Made by a program: the position numbers and the translations under genes. Below the pieces are notes generated by a model. The model was given only the letters and a program-made list of their open reading frames with translations. It was not told the DNA's origin and made no database searches. This document shows positions 1-8,454 of a stretch of 37,105 nucleotides of DNA, piece after piece (position 1 is the first letter of the stretch; each line of letters begins with the position of its first letter). This stretch comes from Acidomonas methanolica (GTDB taxonomy: Bacteria > Pseudomonadota > Alphaproteobacteria > Acetobacterales > Acetobacteraceae). The DNA is taken from positions 1 through 37,105 of the forward strand of contig NZ_SLZN01000027.1 in the NCBI RefSeq assembly GCF_004346035.1, given 5' to 3'.

Positions 1-1
1 C

Positions 2-55
2 GAGGCCGAGGCCAACTACTATGCAGCCCTTCAGATCATCAATATGGCTGCGTGA
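2..55 (+). CDS. C-terminal tail of an unidentified upstream gene (partial)
   Basis: The second forward frame is open from the window edge to a TGA and encodes about 17 residues, ending in QIINMAA. The composition looks coding (alternating Glu/Ala, then aromatic and aliphatic residues), but it is too short to name. It could equally be chance, since the following 70 bases look decayed. Everything before base 1 is missing. Confidence 0.3.
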   Translation, partial: EAEANYYAALQIINMAA

Positions 56-123
56 CTCAAACCAATTAGCCTCCGGGAAACCCGGGACGCTTCAGCCTGC
101 TGGCGCGCCGCACGCGTCGAACG

Positions 124-630
124 TTGCTGACGAGCCTTTTTCCCTATTCGCCGGTCATGACGTTCGCCTCGCCGGAAGACAGGGCCGCCTATCTGGTCGG
201 GGTCATGCGGGACGCCCTTGTACACGACCTCTCTGCGCGCGGCATTCATGCCTTGCCGCTGTCAGCCGACGCGCCGATTCCGTCCAGCGGATGGCTTCTA
301 GAAGGCCGATTCCAAGATGTCGATGAAGGCAATCGCGTCGTGCGCACGATGGTCGGCTTCGGTGCGGGCCATACTTCGCTTGCGGTATCATCGACGATCA
401 CTCCTTTATCAGGCAATCCACCGAAATCGCTGCCGGTGATGACCCTGGATCTGGCGGCGCGAAGCGGTCAGATACCGGGCGCGCTTGTCGGCTTCAATCC
501 TTATGCCGCGGGAGCCGGATATCTAATTGACGGTTACGATACCAAAATTGATGTCCAACATACAGCGCAACTCATCGCCAAAGAATTGGCCGGCAAGCTT
601 TGGAATAGGGCAAAAGCCAGCACGCTGTAA
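124..630 (+). pseudogene. DUF4410-like protein, apparently truncated at the 5' end
   Basis: The 168-residue frame begins at a TTG and contains the segment GRFQDVDEGNRVVRTMVGFG, which resembles the conserved centre of DUF4410 proteins. Those are usually exported lipoproteins of unknown function with about 50 more residues at the N-terminus. No signal peptide or lipobox is visible here, and an in-frame TAG at 67-69 closes the reading frame just upstream, so the start has probably been lost. The C-terminal part (YAAGAGYLIDGYDTKIDVQ) looks intact. The gene sits beside IS debris, which fits decay. Family assignment is from motif resemblance only; a short functional cytoplasmic version cannot be excluded. 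Confidence 0.5.
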
Positions 631-847
631 CGTTTTTGACGCGCTCGACAAACGCGCCGCAAGGGCGTCGAGTGACTGTCAAGTGGGACACTCCCCAATG
701 GACAATATCGTAATTGCAAATGCCGACATGCTGCCCGATATCCTCAAGGAAGCGCAGGTCGTCGTGACGATTTCCTGCATGCTGGGATTCCTCCCACTTG
801 GCGGGAAGTGATTCAAGGTTGGTCTTTGAGGTCAACCTGAATAAGCC
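631..847. other. Gene-free decayed stretch between the DUF4410-like gene and the IS remnant
   Basis: No convincing gene is visible in these about 215 bases. Short open frames exist on both strands, but none has a ribosome-binding site or a recognisable motif. The last part (about 805-847) leads directly into the transposase remnant and may be the remains of an insertion-sequence end. That is inference; no terminal inverted repeat partner was found. Confidence 0.3.
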
Positions 848-1026
848 ATGATCCCGACGCCCTGCGTGACGACGAGTGGAAACGCCTGCGCCCTCTGATC
901 CCCCGCGGCCATGCTGAGCGCCGGGGCCTCGGTGCGACAATCGCCGTTTGTGGATGCGCTGCTCTGGATGGCGCACTGGGGCACCGTCCTGCCCGTAAAA
1001 CCAGAAGTTCCGTTTATCACGGATAG
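848..1026 (+). pseudogene. IS5-type transposase remnant, N-terminal fragment, frameshifted
   Basis: In the frame of base 862 the translation reads LRDDEWKRLRPLIPRG, the hallmark N-terminus of IS5-family DDE transposases (L-x-D-x-x-W-x-x-L-x-P-L-[IL]-P). About 50 bases later the family similarity continues in a different frame as FVDALLWMAHWG, matching the usual F-V-x-A-[VL]-L-W-[IM]-x-R-x-G segment, so at least one indel separates the two. The catalytic DDE residues are absent because the remainder is missing. This is a dead fragment of perhaps a seventh of a transposase gene. It shows that an insertion sequence once occupied the locus. Confidence 0.6.
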
Positions 1027-1034
1027 CGTCGGTT

Positions 1035-1147
1035 ATTTTTTAAAAAGTCAAAAACTTTTCCGACTCGGCTGCGGTGTTTCCCGATAAGGCTTCGCAGCCG
1101 AACGATCAGAAATCTTTTTTGCTTCCCTTTCTTCAGAAAAGGACGAC
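1035..1147 (+). repeat. Dispersed intergenic hairpin repeat, copy A
   Basis: First of four related intergenic sequences (others near 12935, 17195 and 24705). The best conserved part is at 1111-1147: a T-run, a TTCC/TTCT motif, a pyrimidine tract, CTTCAG, an A-run and GGACGAC. CCTTT and AAAGG arms can pair around a small loop, where copies C and D have TCTTTT and AAAAGA instead, so pairing is kept while sequence changes. It begins six bases past the stop of the leftward reductase gene and could serve as its terminator. Confidence 0.6.
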
Positions 1148-1152
1148 TTCCT

Positions 1153-2034
1153 TCAACGCAACCCTGCATCCGCGCGCACGCGCTCGAAGATCGCGACGAA
1201 GTCCAGCCCCTCTTCTCCGGCTGCATAGGATTGGAGGAAGCGGTCGCGCAGGAGCGAGGCGGTCGGGAGCGGGACGCGGAAATCTTCTCCGGCTTCGAGG
1301 AAAAGGCCGTTATCCTTCAGCCCGATCTCCATGGGGCCACCCGGCGGGTCGTAGGCTTTCTCGACCATCAGCTTCCCGTAATTGCGATGAACGGGGGCGG
1401 TATAGAAACTGTTGCTCATCACCTCGAACATCGTGGCGGGAGCGATTCCTCCTTTCTCGCCGAGGGTGAAGACCTCCGCCATCTGCTCGATCGTGGCGAA
1501 GATCATGAAGTTGAGGCAGAGCTTGACCAGATTGGCCTGGACCGGGTCGTCGCCCACCACGAAACTCTTCTGGCCGAAAGCGTCCAGCGCGGGAAGGATG
1601 CGGGCGCGCAGGGCGTCCGCTGCCGCGAGCACGACGAAGAGTTGCCCGGCCCGCGCGGCCGGCGGACGGCCCAGGACCGTTGCCGAGGCGTAGTGCTGGC
1701 CGCGTTCGGCGTGGCCGTCGCGAAGGCGGCGGGCCTGATTGAGCGAGACGGTGGCGCAGCCGACATGCACCGCGTCGGGACCGAGGGCTTCGGCGATGCC
1801 GTCCGGGCCGAAACTGGCATGCTGGACGGCGGCGTCGTCGAACAGCATGGTGAAGACGAGTTCGTTGCCCGCCGTGGCCTCTGCGGGCGTGCGCGCGCGC
1901 TTCGCCCCGGCGGCGACGAGCGCATCCGCCTTCGCGGCCGTGCGATTATAGACGGTCAGCTCGTGCCCGGCCCTCAGCAGGCACGTGGCCATCGCCTCGC
2001 CCATCGCGCCGAGGCCGACAAATCCCAGTTTCAT
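1153..2034 (-). CDS. NAD(P)-dependent 3-hydroxyisobutyrate dehydrogenase / glyoxylate reductase-type enzyme
   Basis: A 293-residue beta-hydroxyacid dehydrogenase, normal length for the family. The N-terminus MKLGFVGLGAMGEAMA is the Rossmann dinucleotide-binding motif GxGxxG. VNLVK-type segment NLVKLCLNF (about residues 170-178) supplies the catalytic lysine and the downstream Asn. The substrate-binding segment, DAPVSGG in classical members, reads ASATVLGRP, nearer to the glyoxylate/succinic-semialdehyde reductase-like branch, so the substrate is uncertain. The start at the cat complement 2032-2034 is chosen because it opens the Rossmann motif; a longer frame upstream reads through the AraC gene's antisense. 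It is divergent from an AraC regulator across 99 bases, which suggests that regulator controls it. Confidence 0.85.
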   Translation of the reverse strand: MKLGFVGLGAMGEAMATCLLRAGHELTVYNRTAAKADALVAAGAKRARTPAEATAGNELVFTMLFDDAAVQHASFGPDGIAEALGPDAVHVGCATVSLNQARRLRDGHAERGQHYASATVLGRPPAARAGQLFVVLAAADALRARILPALDAFGQKSFVVGDDPVQANLVKLCLNFMIFATIEQMAEVFTLGEKGGIAPATMFEVMSNSFYTAPVHRNYGKLMVEKAYDPPGGPMEIGLKDNGLFLEAGEDFRVPLPTASLLRDRFLQSYAAGEEGLDFVAIFERVRADAGLR

Positions 2035-2133
2035 GTCTTTTCTCCTGCGGCGCGTCGGGAGGACGACCGCCGCCAGGAAGTATCGGTCATATCGACGCTG
2101 GCGTTCTCTCGCGGAAAAGTCAAAAATCGACTC

Positions 2134-2898
2134 ATGGACGCCAATTCGATGCTGCCCGAAAAGGGCCTGCCGCCGGAAGGGCCATGGATCATGGGCGGAC
2201 GCACGCGCCAGGAGCGGCGAAGGATACAGACACCGCACTGCCATGAGCGCGGCCAACTTCTCGGCACGGAGCGCGGGGTGTTCGCCGTGCGGACGGAGCG
2301 GGCGTTGTGGATGGTCGGGCCGGGACAAGTCCTGTGGATTCCGGCGGGGGTCCTGCATGAGGCGCGGTCGCATGGAGCGTTTGCCGGGTGGAGCCTCTAT
2401 GTGCGGCGGGAAAGCGGCGATGCGCCGTTCCTGAGTTCCGCCACGCCGCTCTTCACGGCGCTGGCGCGGCGGCTGACCGGCCCGGACTGGTCCACTCATC
2501 ATGCGCGAATCGCCGAGTTGCTCTGGGCCGAGTTCCTGCTGCTGCCTTCCGCGACGCTGTCCCTGCCCTGGCCGTCTCATCCCGGCCTGCGGCGCGTGAC
2601 GGAACGGCTGCACGACGCCCCCGAGGACAGGCGGGACCAGAAGGACTGGGCGACGCTGGCGGCGCTGTCTCCACGCGGTTTCGTGCGGCATTTCCGCGCG
2701 GAGACGGGGCTGAGCTTCTCAGCCTGGCGTCAGCGCGCGCGGGTTCTGGCGGCGCAGGCACGGCTGGCCGGAGGCGAGAGCGTCACGCAGGCCGCCTATG
2801 CGGTCGGGTATGACAGCCTGGGCGCGTTCGCCGCCGCCTTCCGCGCCGCGACGGGCTATTCGCCGCGCGCCTGGGTGGCGCGGTCCGTCTCACGATAG
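2134..2898 (+). CDS. AraC-family transcriptional regulator with N-terminal cupin domain
   Basis: A 254-residue regulator. The N-terminal half has a cupin-like sensor region with HCHERGQLLG and LWIPAGVLHEA, the usual small-ligand pocket of the AraC/RmlC-cupin type. The C-terminal 100 residues carry two helix-turn-helix motifs; the second (SVTQAAYAVGYDSLGAFAAA, then FRAATGYSPRAW) matches the AraC signature. The start at ATG 2134 is preferred because the frame further upstream is only the shadow of the divergent reductase. The stop lies 43 bases inside the 3' end of the convergent saccharopine-dehydrogenase-like gene. The divergent layout points to the reductase as its target (inference). Confidence 0.85.
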   Translation: MDANSMLPEKGLPPEGPWIMGGRTRQERRRIQTPHCHERGQLLGTERGVFAVRTERALWMVGPGQVLWIPAGVLHEARSHGAFAGWSLYVRRESGDAPFLSSATPLFTALARRLTGPDWSTHHARIAELLWAEFLLLPSATLSLPWPSHPGLRRVTERLHDAPEDRRDQKDWATLAALSPRGFVRHFRAETGLSFSAWRQRARVLAAQARLAGGESVTQAAYAVGYDSLGAFAAAFRAATGYSPRAWVARSVSR

Positions 2899-3959
2899 AT
2901 CTTGCCGAAGCGATTGGCGAGGAAGGCATCAAGGGCGATGTCTTCCTGCCGGACGAAGCCGCGCGTGGGGATACGGCCTTCGGCGAGCAGGTCGAGCACG
3001 GCGCAGATGCCGCCCGCCGTCGTCAACTGGATCGCGGTGCGGTGCGCGCCGAGGAAATCCTGGTCCGGGATCGCGCGGGCGAGGGTTTCCTGATGCAGAT
3101 GGCCGTCCTTCGTGCCCGTCACACTGACGAGGATGACAACGACATCCTGCGTCGTGGTGGGCAGAGCGTGGGTGAAAATGTCGTGCAGGAGGTGGCGGCG
3201 TTCGGCGAGGCGGAGATCGGAAAGGAGGACCTTCATGATCGCCGCGTGGCCGGGATAGCGCATGGTGCGGTAGTTGAGTTCGCGCAGGCGGCCCGCATAG
3301 GTTTCGCAGAGCGAGCCGAGGCCGCCGGAGGTATTGAACGCTTCGTAGGTCACGCCTTCGACGCCGAGGGTTTCCAGCCCTTCCATGGCGGCGACGACGG
3401 TGCGCCGGCCCGCGACGATGGCCTCGCAGGGTTCGATATATTCGTTGATGAGGCCGTCCGTGCTCCAGGTGAGGTTATAGCCCAGCGCGTTGGTGGGGAA
3501 GCGCGGGAGCGCGCCGACGCGCAGACGCATGGTGTCGAGCGAGTCGAAGCGGCGGGCAAGATCATGGGCGGCGATGGAGACGAAGCCGGGTGCGAGGCCG
3601 CATTGGGGGATGAAGGCGGTGGTCGCGCCCTCGGCCAGGGCGCGCACGTCGCGGGTGGAGGCGACGTCCTCGGTGAGATCGAGATAATGCACCCCCGCCT
3701 CGGCGGCGGCGCGGGCGATGCCGCGCGTCAACTGGAAGGGCGCGGCGGAGAGGACGGCGAACTGGTTGGCGAGGAGGGAGGGCGGCAGCGCCGCGGCGAT
3801 GTCCTGCGCCGTGCGGCGGATGGCGAAGGGGAGGTCCAGCCGGTCCAGCCGCGCGGCGTCGCGATCGACGAGGGTGACGGCGTAATCGCCTGTGGCGTGG
3901 AGGAAGGAGGCGATGGTCGCGCCGATCTTGCCCGCGCCGAGAATGGTGACTGGCCGCAT
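2856..3959 (-). CDS. Saccharopine dehydrogenase-like oxidoreductase
   Basis: A 367-residue member of the saccharopine dehydrogenase / lysine-6-dehydrogenase superfamily (COG1748 type). It opens with the Rossmann motif VTILGAGKIGATIASFL (residues 4-20) and an acidic end to strand two (VTLVDRD). The NADP-domain end has HYLDLTED, and the catalytic domain begins around PQCGLAPGFVSIAAHDLA, a cysteine-glycine motif conserved in the family. NTSGGLGSLCETYAGR is also family-like. The product could be a lysine- or polyamine-derived amino-acid dehydrogenase; sequence alone does not decide. The Lrp/AsnC regulator is encoded divergently, a common arrangement for amino-acid catabolic enzymes. The 3' end overlaps the AraC gene by 43 bases. 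Confidence 0.82.
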   Translation of the reverse strand: MRPVTILGAGKIGATIASFLHATGDYAVTLVDRDAARLDRLDLPFAIRRTAQDIAAALPPSLLANQFAVLSAAPFQLTRGIARAAAEAGVHYLDLTEDVASTRDVRALAEGATTAFIPQCGLAPGFVSIAAHDLARRFDSLDTMRLRVGALPRFPTNALGYNLTWSTDGLINEYIEPCEAIVAGRRTVVAAMEGLETLGVEGVTYEAFNTSGGLGSLCETYAGRLRELNYRTMRYPGHAAIMKVLLSDLRLAERRHLLHDIFTHALPTTTQDVVVILVSVTGTKDGHLHQETLARAIPDQDFLGAHRTAIQLTTAGGICAVLDLLAEGRIPTRGFVRQEDIALDAFLANRFGKIYRETDRATQARGE

Positions 3960-4113
3960 GAATGATCTCCGTTTGTCTGCTGCCGGAATGATCGGAGGGC
4001 GGGTCGACGGGTCTCAAGCGGCAGAGTGACGGGAGAACGGGAAAGTTTCCGGCGGAGTGACGGATGGGCGGGGCATTTTGATCTCACCCGCGCTTGGGAT
4101 AATGTGCCCGGCG

Positions 4114-4545
4114 ATGACGGATGATCCGCTGGACAGGGCGTTGCTCGAACTCTTGCGCCGGAATGCGCGGATGCCCGCCGCTCAGCTCGCCCGGCGGCTG
4201 GGCCTCTCGCGCACGACCTTGCAGGGGCGGATCGAACGGCTGGAGCGGCAGGGGGCGATTCTCGGCTATACCGTGGTGGAGCCGGGGCGGTCCGACGCGG
4301 TGCGCGCTCTCGTGATGATCACGCTGTCGCCGCGGCGGGCGGCCCAGGTGGAACGGGATTTGCGGTCGGTGCCGGGGTTGCGGGAACTGCATGCGGTCAG
4401 CGGGCCGTCGGATCTGGTGGCAATGCTCGGGGCGGAGACGCCAGAGGCGCTGGACCGGGCGATCGACGCCATCGGCGCGGTGGAAGGGGTGGAGCGGACG
4501 CATTCGGCGATGATTCTCTCCACCAAGGTTGCGACACGGAAATAG
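4114..4545 (+). CDS. Lrp/AsnC-family transcriptional regulator
   Basis: A 143-residue regulator, normal for the family. The N-terminal winged helix-turn-helix covers LDRALLELLRRNARMPAAQL and RRLGLSRTTLQGRIERLE, followed by the linker GAILGYT. The C-terminal RAM/AsnC ligand domain spans roughly residues 65-140, with the expected LRELHAVSGPSDLVAML core that forms the amino-acid site between subunits. In-frame ATGs at 4057, 4102 and 4114 are possible; the last starts directly at the conserved MTDDPLDRALLELL region. It faces the saccharopine-dehydrogenase-like gene across about 150 bases and is likely its amino-acid-responsive regulator. The YbaK-like gene follows after 10 bases and is probably cotranscribed. 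Confidence 0.88.
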   Translation: MTDDPLDRALLELLRRNARMPAAQLARRLGLSRTTLQGRIERLERQGAILGYTVVEPGRSDAVRALVMITLSPRRAAQVERDLRSVPGLRELHAVSGPSDLVAMLGAETPEALDRAIDAIGAVEGVERTHSAMILSTKVATRK

Positions 4546-4555
4546 GGGGCGGGAC

Positions 4556-5047
4556 ATGGAGACTGGCACTGATGACGGGATGACGCCCGCGACGGCCGTG
4601 CTGGAGCGGGAGGGAATCGCCTTCAGCCTGCATGCGCATGATTACGATCCCGGGGCGGCGGCCAAGGGGCTTCAGGCGGCGGATGCGTTGGGCGTGCCGC
4701 CGGAAGAGGTGTTCAAGACGCTGATGGTCCTGGTGGACAGGACGAGGCCGGGCTGCGTCATCGTTCCCGCGCCGATGCGGCTGAAGCTGGCGGCCGTGGC
4801 GAAGCTGCTGGGCGGAAAATCGGCGGCGATGATGGCGCCCGCGGAGGCGGAGCGGATGACCGGCTACCAGACCGGCGGGATCAGCCCGTTCGGGCAGAAA
4901 ACAGCCGTGCCGGTTCTGCTGGATTCCCGGGCGCTGGCGTTGGGGGCGATCTACGTCAATGCGGGGCGGCGGGGGACGCAATGCCGCGTCGAGGCGGCGG
5001 CCGTGGCGGAGCGGTTCGGCTGGATCGTGGCGGAGGTGGCGGCGTGA
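4556..5047 (+). CDS. ybaK: YbaK/EbsC-type Cys-tRNA(Pro) deacylase
   Basis: A 163-residue protein of the YbaK branch of the INS (trans-editing) superfamily, which hydrolyses mischarged Cys-tRNA(Pro). Diagnostic segments are TPATAVLEREGIAFSLHAHD, EEVFKTLMV with the catalytic-type lysine, and MTGYQTGGISPFGQK, the GxxSPFG loop conserved in YbaK proteins. The ATG at 4556 follows a GGGGGCGGG-type purine run. A longer start at 4529 is possible but overlaps the upstream regulator. A strong terminator hairpin lies about 130 bases downstream. Confidence 0.88.
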   Translation: METGTDDGMTPATAVLEREGIAFSLHAHDYDPGAAAKGLQAADALGVPPEEVFKTLMVLVDRTRPGCVIVPAPMRLKLAAVAKLLGGKSAAMMAPAEAERMTGYQTGGISPFGQKTAVPVLLDSRALALGAIYVNAGRRGTQCRVEAAAVAERFGWIVAEVAA

Positions 5048-5175
5048 GGGCGACAGGGGTCTTGCCGCCGGACGCGCATTATGGCACAATGCCAATATCC
5101 TCATCCGTCCGCGCGCCCGGCACATTACCGGATGAGTTTCCATGAATTTTTATCTGATCCGCCTGATTATACAGA

Positions 5176-5202
5176 AACCGTCGGTCTCCGACGGTTTTTT
5201 TA
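5176..5202 (+). terminator. Rho-independent terminator after ybaK
   Basis: Perfect 10-base-pair stem AAACCGTCGG / CCGACGGTTT with a 3-base loop, running into a run of seven T. It would end the Lrp-YbaK transcript, and it lies just 37 bases before the next gene, insulating it. Confidence 0.85.
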
Positions 5203-5238
5203 TTTCTGTTCCGCTCAGGCAAGCTGGAGCATCCTGCA

Positions 5239-7491
5239 TTGAATTATTTTTCACGTCTTGCGCTCTGGATTTCCATGTTCTGGACGTCCGCGCTCTGTTC
5301 GCCGCCCGTTCTGGCGACCCCTGTCCCTGAATTCCCTGAAATGTACCGGACCACCGACGGAAGCTTGCAGCGCGTCCGGATCGTGACCCCCCTGAACGGC
5401 CAGCACAGCCCGTTCATCACGCAATACCGGGACAATACGGGACAATGGAGGCCGGCGATCGTCGTTCAGGACAGTTGCGGACTGGATGTGACGGGTGCGC
5501 CCGTGGCCTGCGATTACCTCCGGCAATCGCAGGTCAATGCGCCGTCCGGCGTCGCGGGGCTGGATGCGAACGGGATCGTGACGGAGCCCGTCATGTCCCA
5601 GACGATTCTCGCGAATCGCGTTTATACGGCGCCGGATGGAACGTCCGTCACGCTCCCGACGGTTTCTCTCGCGGGAACGGCCGCCTACTCCACGTTTTTC
5701 ACCCTGGGAGCCGAATCCGTCGCGTTCGGCGGCCAGACGGATGCGGCCGGAACGGTGGGCAACACGGCGCTGACCATCGTCGGCAGGCCGTACGGGAACT
5801 ATAATGCCGGATGCACCCTGTGCGTGTTCTCCACGGCGAGTTCGCTCGGGGGCGGGGCCGCTCAGGCGGCGCTGTCGGGGATCGACTACAGGACCGGCGC
5901 GCCCGCCATAGCGAACGGCGACGCGGCTGCCGCGGGTTTCTATCAATATGACGAGGTCAGCGACGCGAGGATCGTGGCCCAGGCCAGCGCCTTCACGGCG
6001 ACGACCGTCACCCTGTCCACCCCCATGACGGACGAGCAGATGGCGACGCTGCATCCGGGCATGTATGTGGCCACCAACGTCATCGATCCCTCCGTGGCGA
6101 CGACGGACAGTTATGGCGTTCCCTCGGAAAATGCGTATTGGGGCTATATCCAGTCCTGGACGCCGACGACCCTCACCGTTTATGGCTGGGCCGTTCTGGG
6201 CGCGGGCAATGCCGCCGCCGGTCAAATCCCCGATGTCACGCATCTCGACACGACGAAATCGACCTATACCATGCCGATGGTCTTCGTCGGCGCGCCCGGC
6301 AAGATATGGTCGAAAAACACCTATGTCGTCATGGACGGCAACAAGATCTACGGGGCGAACGCGACGGCGCGCGCCAATAATTACGAGCGGGAGGAGCTGG
6401 ATTTCAGGGCGGCCAATTTCACGAACGCCAATTCACTCACCTACCATGGATGGACCACGTCGTTCCAGTGCATCCCCTGCGCCTCCGGCGCGGCCAGTGC
6501 GGACAGCTACGCCTATCTGGTCAACGGTCCCGGGCTGCCGAAGGCGTATGTGGCGCAGCTCTACGGTTCCGGCCTGGAATATTCCGGATACAGCACATGG
6601 TTGCCGAGCAACGGATCGCCTTCCGCGCAAGGCGGCAATCATATCATGTTCGACTTCGCATCCGCTCTTTCCACGGGCAACACGCTTCATTTCGGAGCGA
6701 AGGTCTACAAGGATCTGGCCGATTCCTCGAATTGGGCCAACTGGGACGTCCGCCTGGGGCTGAACGTTGACGGCACACGCGCGCAGGATGTCTTCTCCGG
6801 CGGTTCCGACATGGCGCAACTCGCATGGAACTACGAGGGCGCAGGCGGAACGCTCTGTGTCCTGACGCCCGGCTATATGGGCGCCGACCCCAACGCCTGC
6901 TTCAACGACGACGGCAGCACGACGATCTATGGAAGCCTCACCTCGAAGGGCGCCGCGACGTTCGACGCCCCTCTTGCGAACGTCTGGGAAACCAGCGCGG
7001 CGGCTCTTTCCGCCGAAACCTCCTCGGGCACGGCGAGCGGACAGGGAACGCTCTCACTGTGGAATACGGTGAAAGCGGGCGGAGCCAGTTCCGAATACGT
7101 CAATGTCGACCCGGGGACGAGCGGCGGCTTCTCGTGGTATGAACTGACGACGGGCGCGGCCCTTGACGCCGGAACACAACTGGCCTTCCTGAACGGGGAC
7201 GGTCTGACCGTGAGCGGCAACATCGTGGCGGGCAAGGGCAAGTCCGTCGAGTTGCAGGACAGCAACGGAAGTGTCGGATACACCTATCTGAACACCAATG
7301 GCTGGGTCACCACGGCCTCGTCAAGCGGCGGGTTCATAGGCTATTCCGCGCCTGCCTTCAGGGAGACGCTCACCACGCCCTCGTCGTCCTCCGCGCCTTG
7401 CACGGCGGGGCAGTTCACGGACGATTCCAATTATCACTATGTCTGCGTCGCCGCGAACACGTGGAAGCGCGTCGCGCTGAGTTCGTTCTGA
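5239..7491 (+). CDS. Large secreted protein of unknown function, phage tail-spike-like
   Basis: A 750-residue protein. Starting at TTG 5239 gives a classical Sec signal peptide: MNYFSRL, then a hydrophobic stretch, then PPVLA before TPVPE. GGAG lies nine bases before the TTG, supporting that start over the ATG at 5275, which would cut the signal peptide in half. The body is rich in Gly, Ser, Thr, Ala and Asn with many short beta-type segments and few charged residues, like right-handed beta-helix or tail-spike proteins. The extreme C-terminus (CTAGQFTDDSNYHYVCVAAN, then TWKRV) resembles a tail motif recurrent in phage-derived and alphaproteobacterial surface proteins. No enzyme motif is recognised. 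It stands alone between a terminator and a VTT-family gene. It may be a domesticated phage fibre or an adhesin; that is inference. Confidence 0.75.
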   Translation: MNYFSRLALWISMFWTSALCSPPVLATPVPEFPEMYRTTDGSLQRVRIVTPLNGQHSPFITQYRDNTGQWRPAIVVQDSCGLDVTGAPVACDYLRQSQVNAPSGVAGLDANGIVTEPVMSQTILANRVYTAPDGTSVTLPTVSLAGTAAYSTFFTLGAESVAFGGQTDAAGTVGNTALTIVGRPYGNYNAGCTLCVFSTASSLGGGAAQAALSGIDYRTGAPAIANGDAAAAGFYQYDEVSDARIVAQASAFTATTVTLSTPMTDEQMATLHPGMYVATNVIDPSVATTDSYGVPSENAYWGYIQSWTPTTLTVYGWAVLGAGNAAAGQIPDVTHLDTTKSTYTMPMVFVGAPGKIWSKNTYVVMDGNKIYGANATARANNYEREELDFRAANFTNANSLTYHGWTTSFQCIPCASGAASADSYAYLVNGPGLPKAYVAQLYGSGLEYSGYSTWLPSNGSPSAQGGNHIMFDFASALSTGNTLHFGAKVYKDLADSSNWANWDVRLGLNVDGTRAQDVFSGGSDMAQLAWNYEGAGGTLCVLTPGYMGADPNACFNDDGSTTIYGSLTSKGAATFDAPLANVWETSAAALSAETSSGTASGQGTLSLWNTVKAGGASSEYVNVDPGTSGGFSWYELTTGAALDAGTQLAFLNGDGLTVSGNIVAGKGKSVELQDSNGSVGYTYLNTNGWVTTASSSGGFIGYSAPAFRETLTTPSSSSAPCTAGQFTDDSNYHYVCVAANTWKRVALSSF

Positions 7492-7549
7492 ACCGGAGCG
7501 GGGCGGCGCGGGCTTCCGGCGGGAGGGCCCGCCTGATACGAGTTCAAAC

Positions 7550-8323
7550 GTGTCCTTCGGAGCGCCTGTCGTGCCTGCCTCTTCCTTTCCCCCTGCCCCC
7601 CGTCTCGTTTCCGTCCGGACACTCGGACGCATGGGCATGACGTTCGGCGTGATCGCGGTGCTGGCGCTGCTGATGCGGCATGTCGCGCCGGGAACGGCGC
7701 TGCTCGCGCGGGCGGCGGGATGGCGGACGGAGGCGCTGGCACCGCTCTGGTTCCTGCTGGCGGGGATTCCCTATTGCGCGGTCGGATTGCCGCGCCAGGC
7801 GATGTGCCTCGCGGCGGGACTGGTCTTCGGTGCGGCGGAAGGGCTGGGACTGGCCATGACCGTGACGGGTCTGGGCAGCGCGCTGGGATATCTCGGGATC
7901 GGGCGGCTGGGCGGCGCGACGCTGCGCGGCGCGGTGCGGCGGCGCTTCACGGGGCGTCTGGCGGTGATCGGGAGGGCGCTGGCGCTCTCGCCCTTCCAGG
8001 CGGTGCTGGTGTTGCGGCTCATGCCGGTGGGGTCCGCGCTACTGGTGACGGCGGCGGCCGCGCTGGCGGAGGTGCCGCTCGCGCCGTTCCTGTCCGCCAC
8101 GATTCTGGGGTCGGCGCCGCAGAATCTCGTCTTCGTGCTGATGGGAGCGGGGACGCGGATCGGCCACGGGAGCCAGATCGCGCTCGGATTAGGGTTGTTC
8201 GTGCTCTCGACCGCACTGGGAGTGGCGCTGATGCGGCGGGCGATGCGGCTGGAATGGAGTCCGGCGGTGGCGGCGGATGTGCAGCCCGGACCAGACCGGG
8301 GAGAAACCGTCACCGACATATAG
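7550..8323 (+). CDS. VTT-domain (TVP38/TMEM64, DedA-related) membrane protein
   Basis: Predicted 257-residue inner-membrane protein with about six hydrophobic segments. The VTT signature is visible: a first re-entrant segment GLPRQAMCLAAGLVFGAAEG, a Gly-rich helix GLGSALGYLGIGRLGG, and the second conserved element VLVLRLMPVGSALLV followed by ATILGSAPQNLVFVLMG. Members are thought to handle lipid or small-molecule movement across the membrane; no substrate can be assigned. The listed start is GTG 7550; an ATG at 7631 (MGMTFGV) is an equally credible start just before the first transmembrane helix. A lone receiver protein follows after 131 bases. Confidence 0.8.
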   Translation: MSFGAPVVPASSFPPAPRLVSVRTLGRMGMTFGVIAVLALLMRHVAPGTALLARAAGWRTEALAPLWFLLAGIPYCAVGLPRQAMCLAAGLVFGAAEGLGLAMTVTGLGSALGYLGIGRLGGATLRGAVRRRFTGRLAVIGRALALSPFQAVLVLRLMPVGSALLVTAAAALAEVPLAPFLSATILGSAPQNLVFVLMGAGTRIGHGSQIALGLGLFVLSTALGVALMRRAMRLEWSPAVAADVQPGPDRGETVTDI

Positions 8324-8454
8324 CCGTCATGTCGGAATTTCGGGCGAGTCCCTGTCTGCTCCTGGCAGATTCAGCGGTCATGGACAGTTTCATTTCTTGG
8401 CAAGTAAGGCCGAACACAGCAGAATTGGATTCGCGCGAACCGGGAGGGGCGGAC

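Noticed and set aside
3042-3965. Forward open frame of 307 residues
   Set aside because: Exact antisense of the saccharopine-dehydrogenase-like gene, with no motif or ribosome-binding site.
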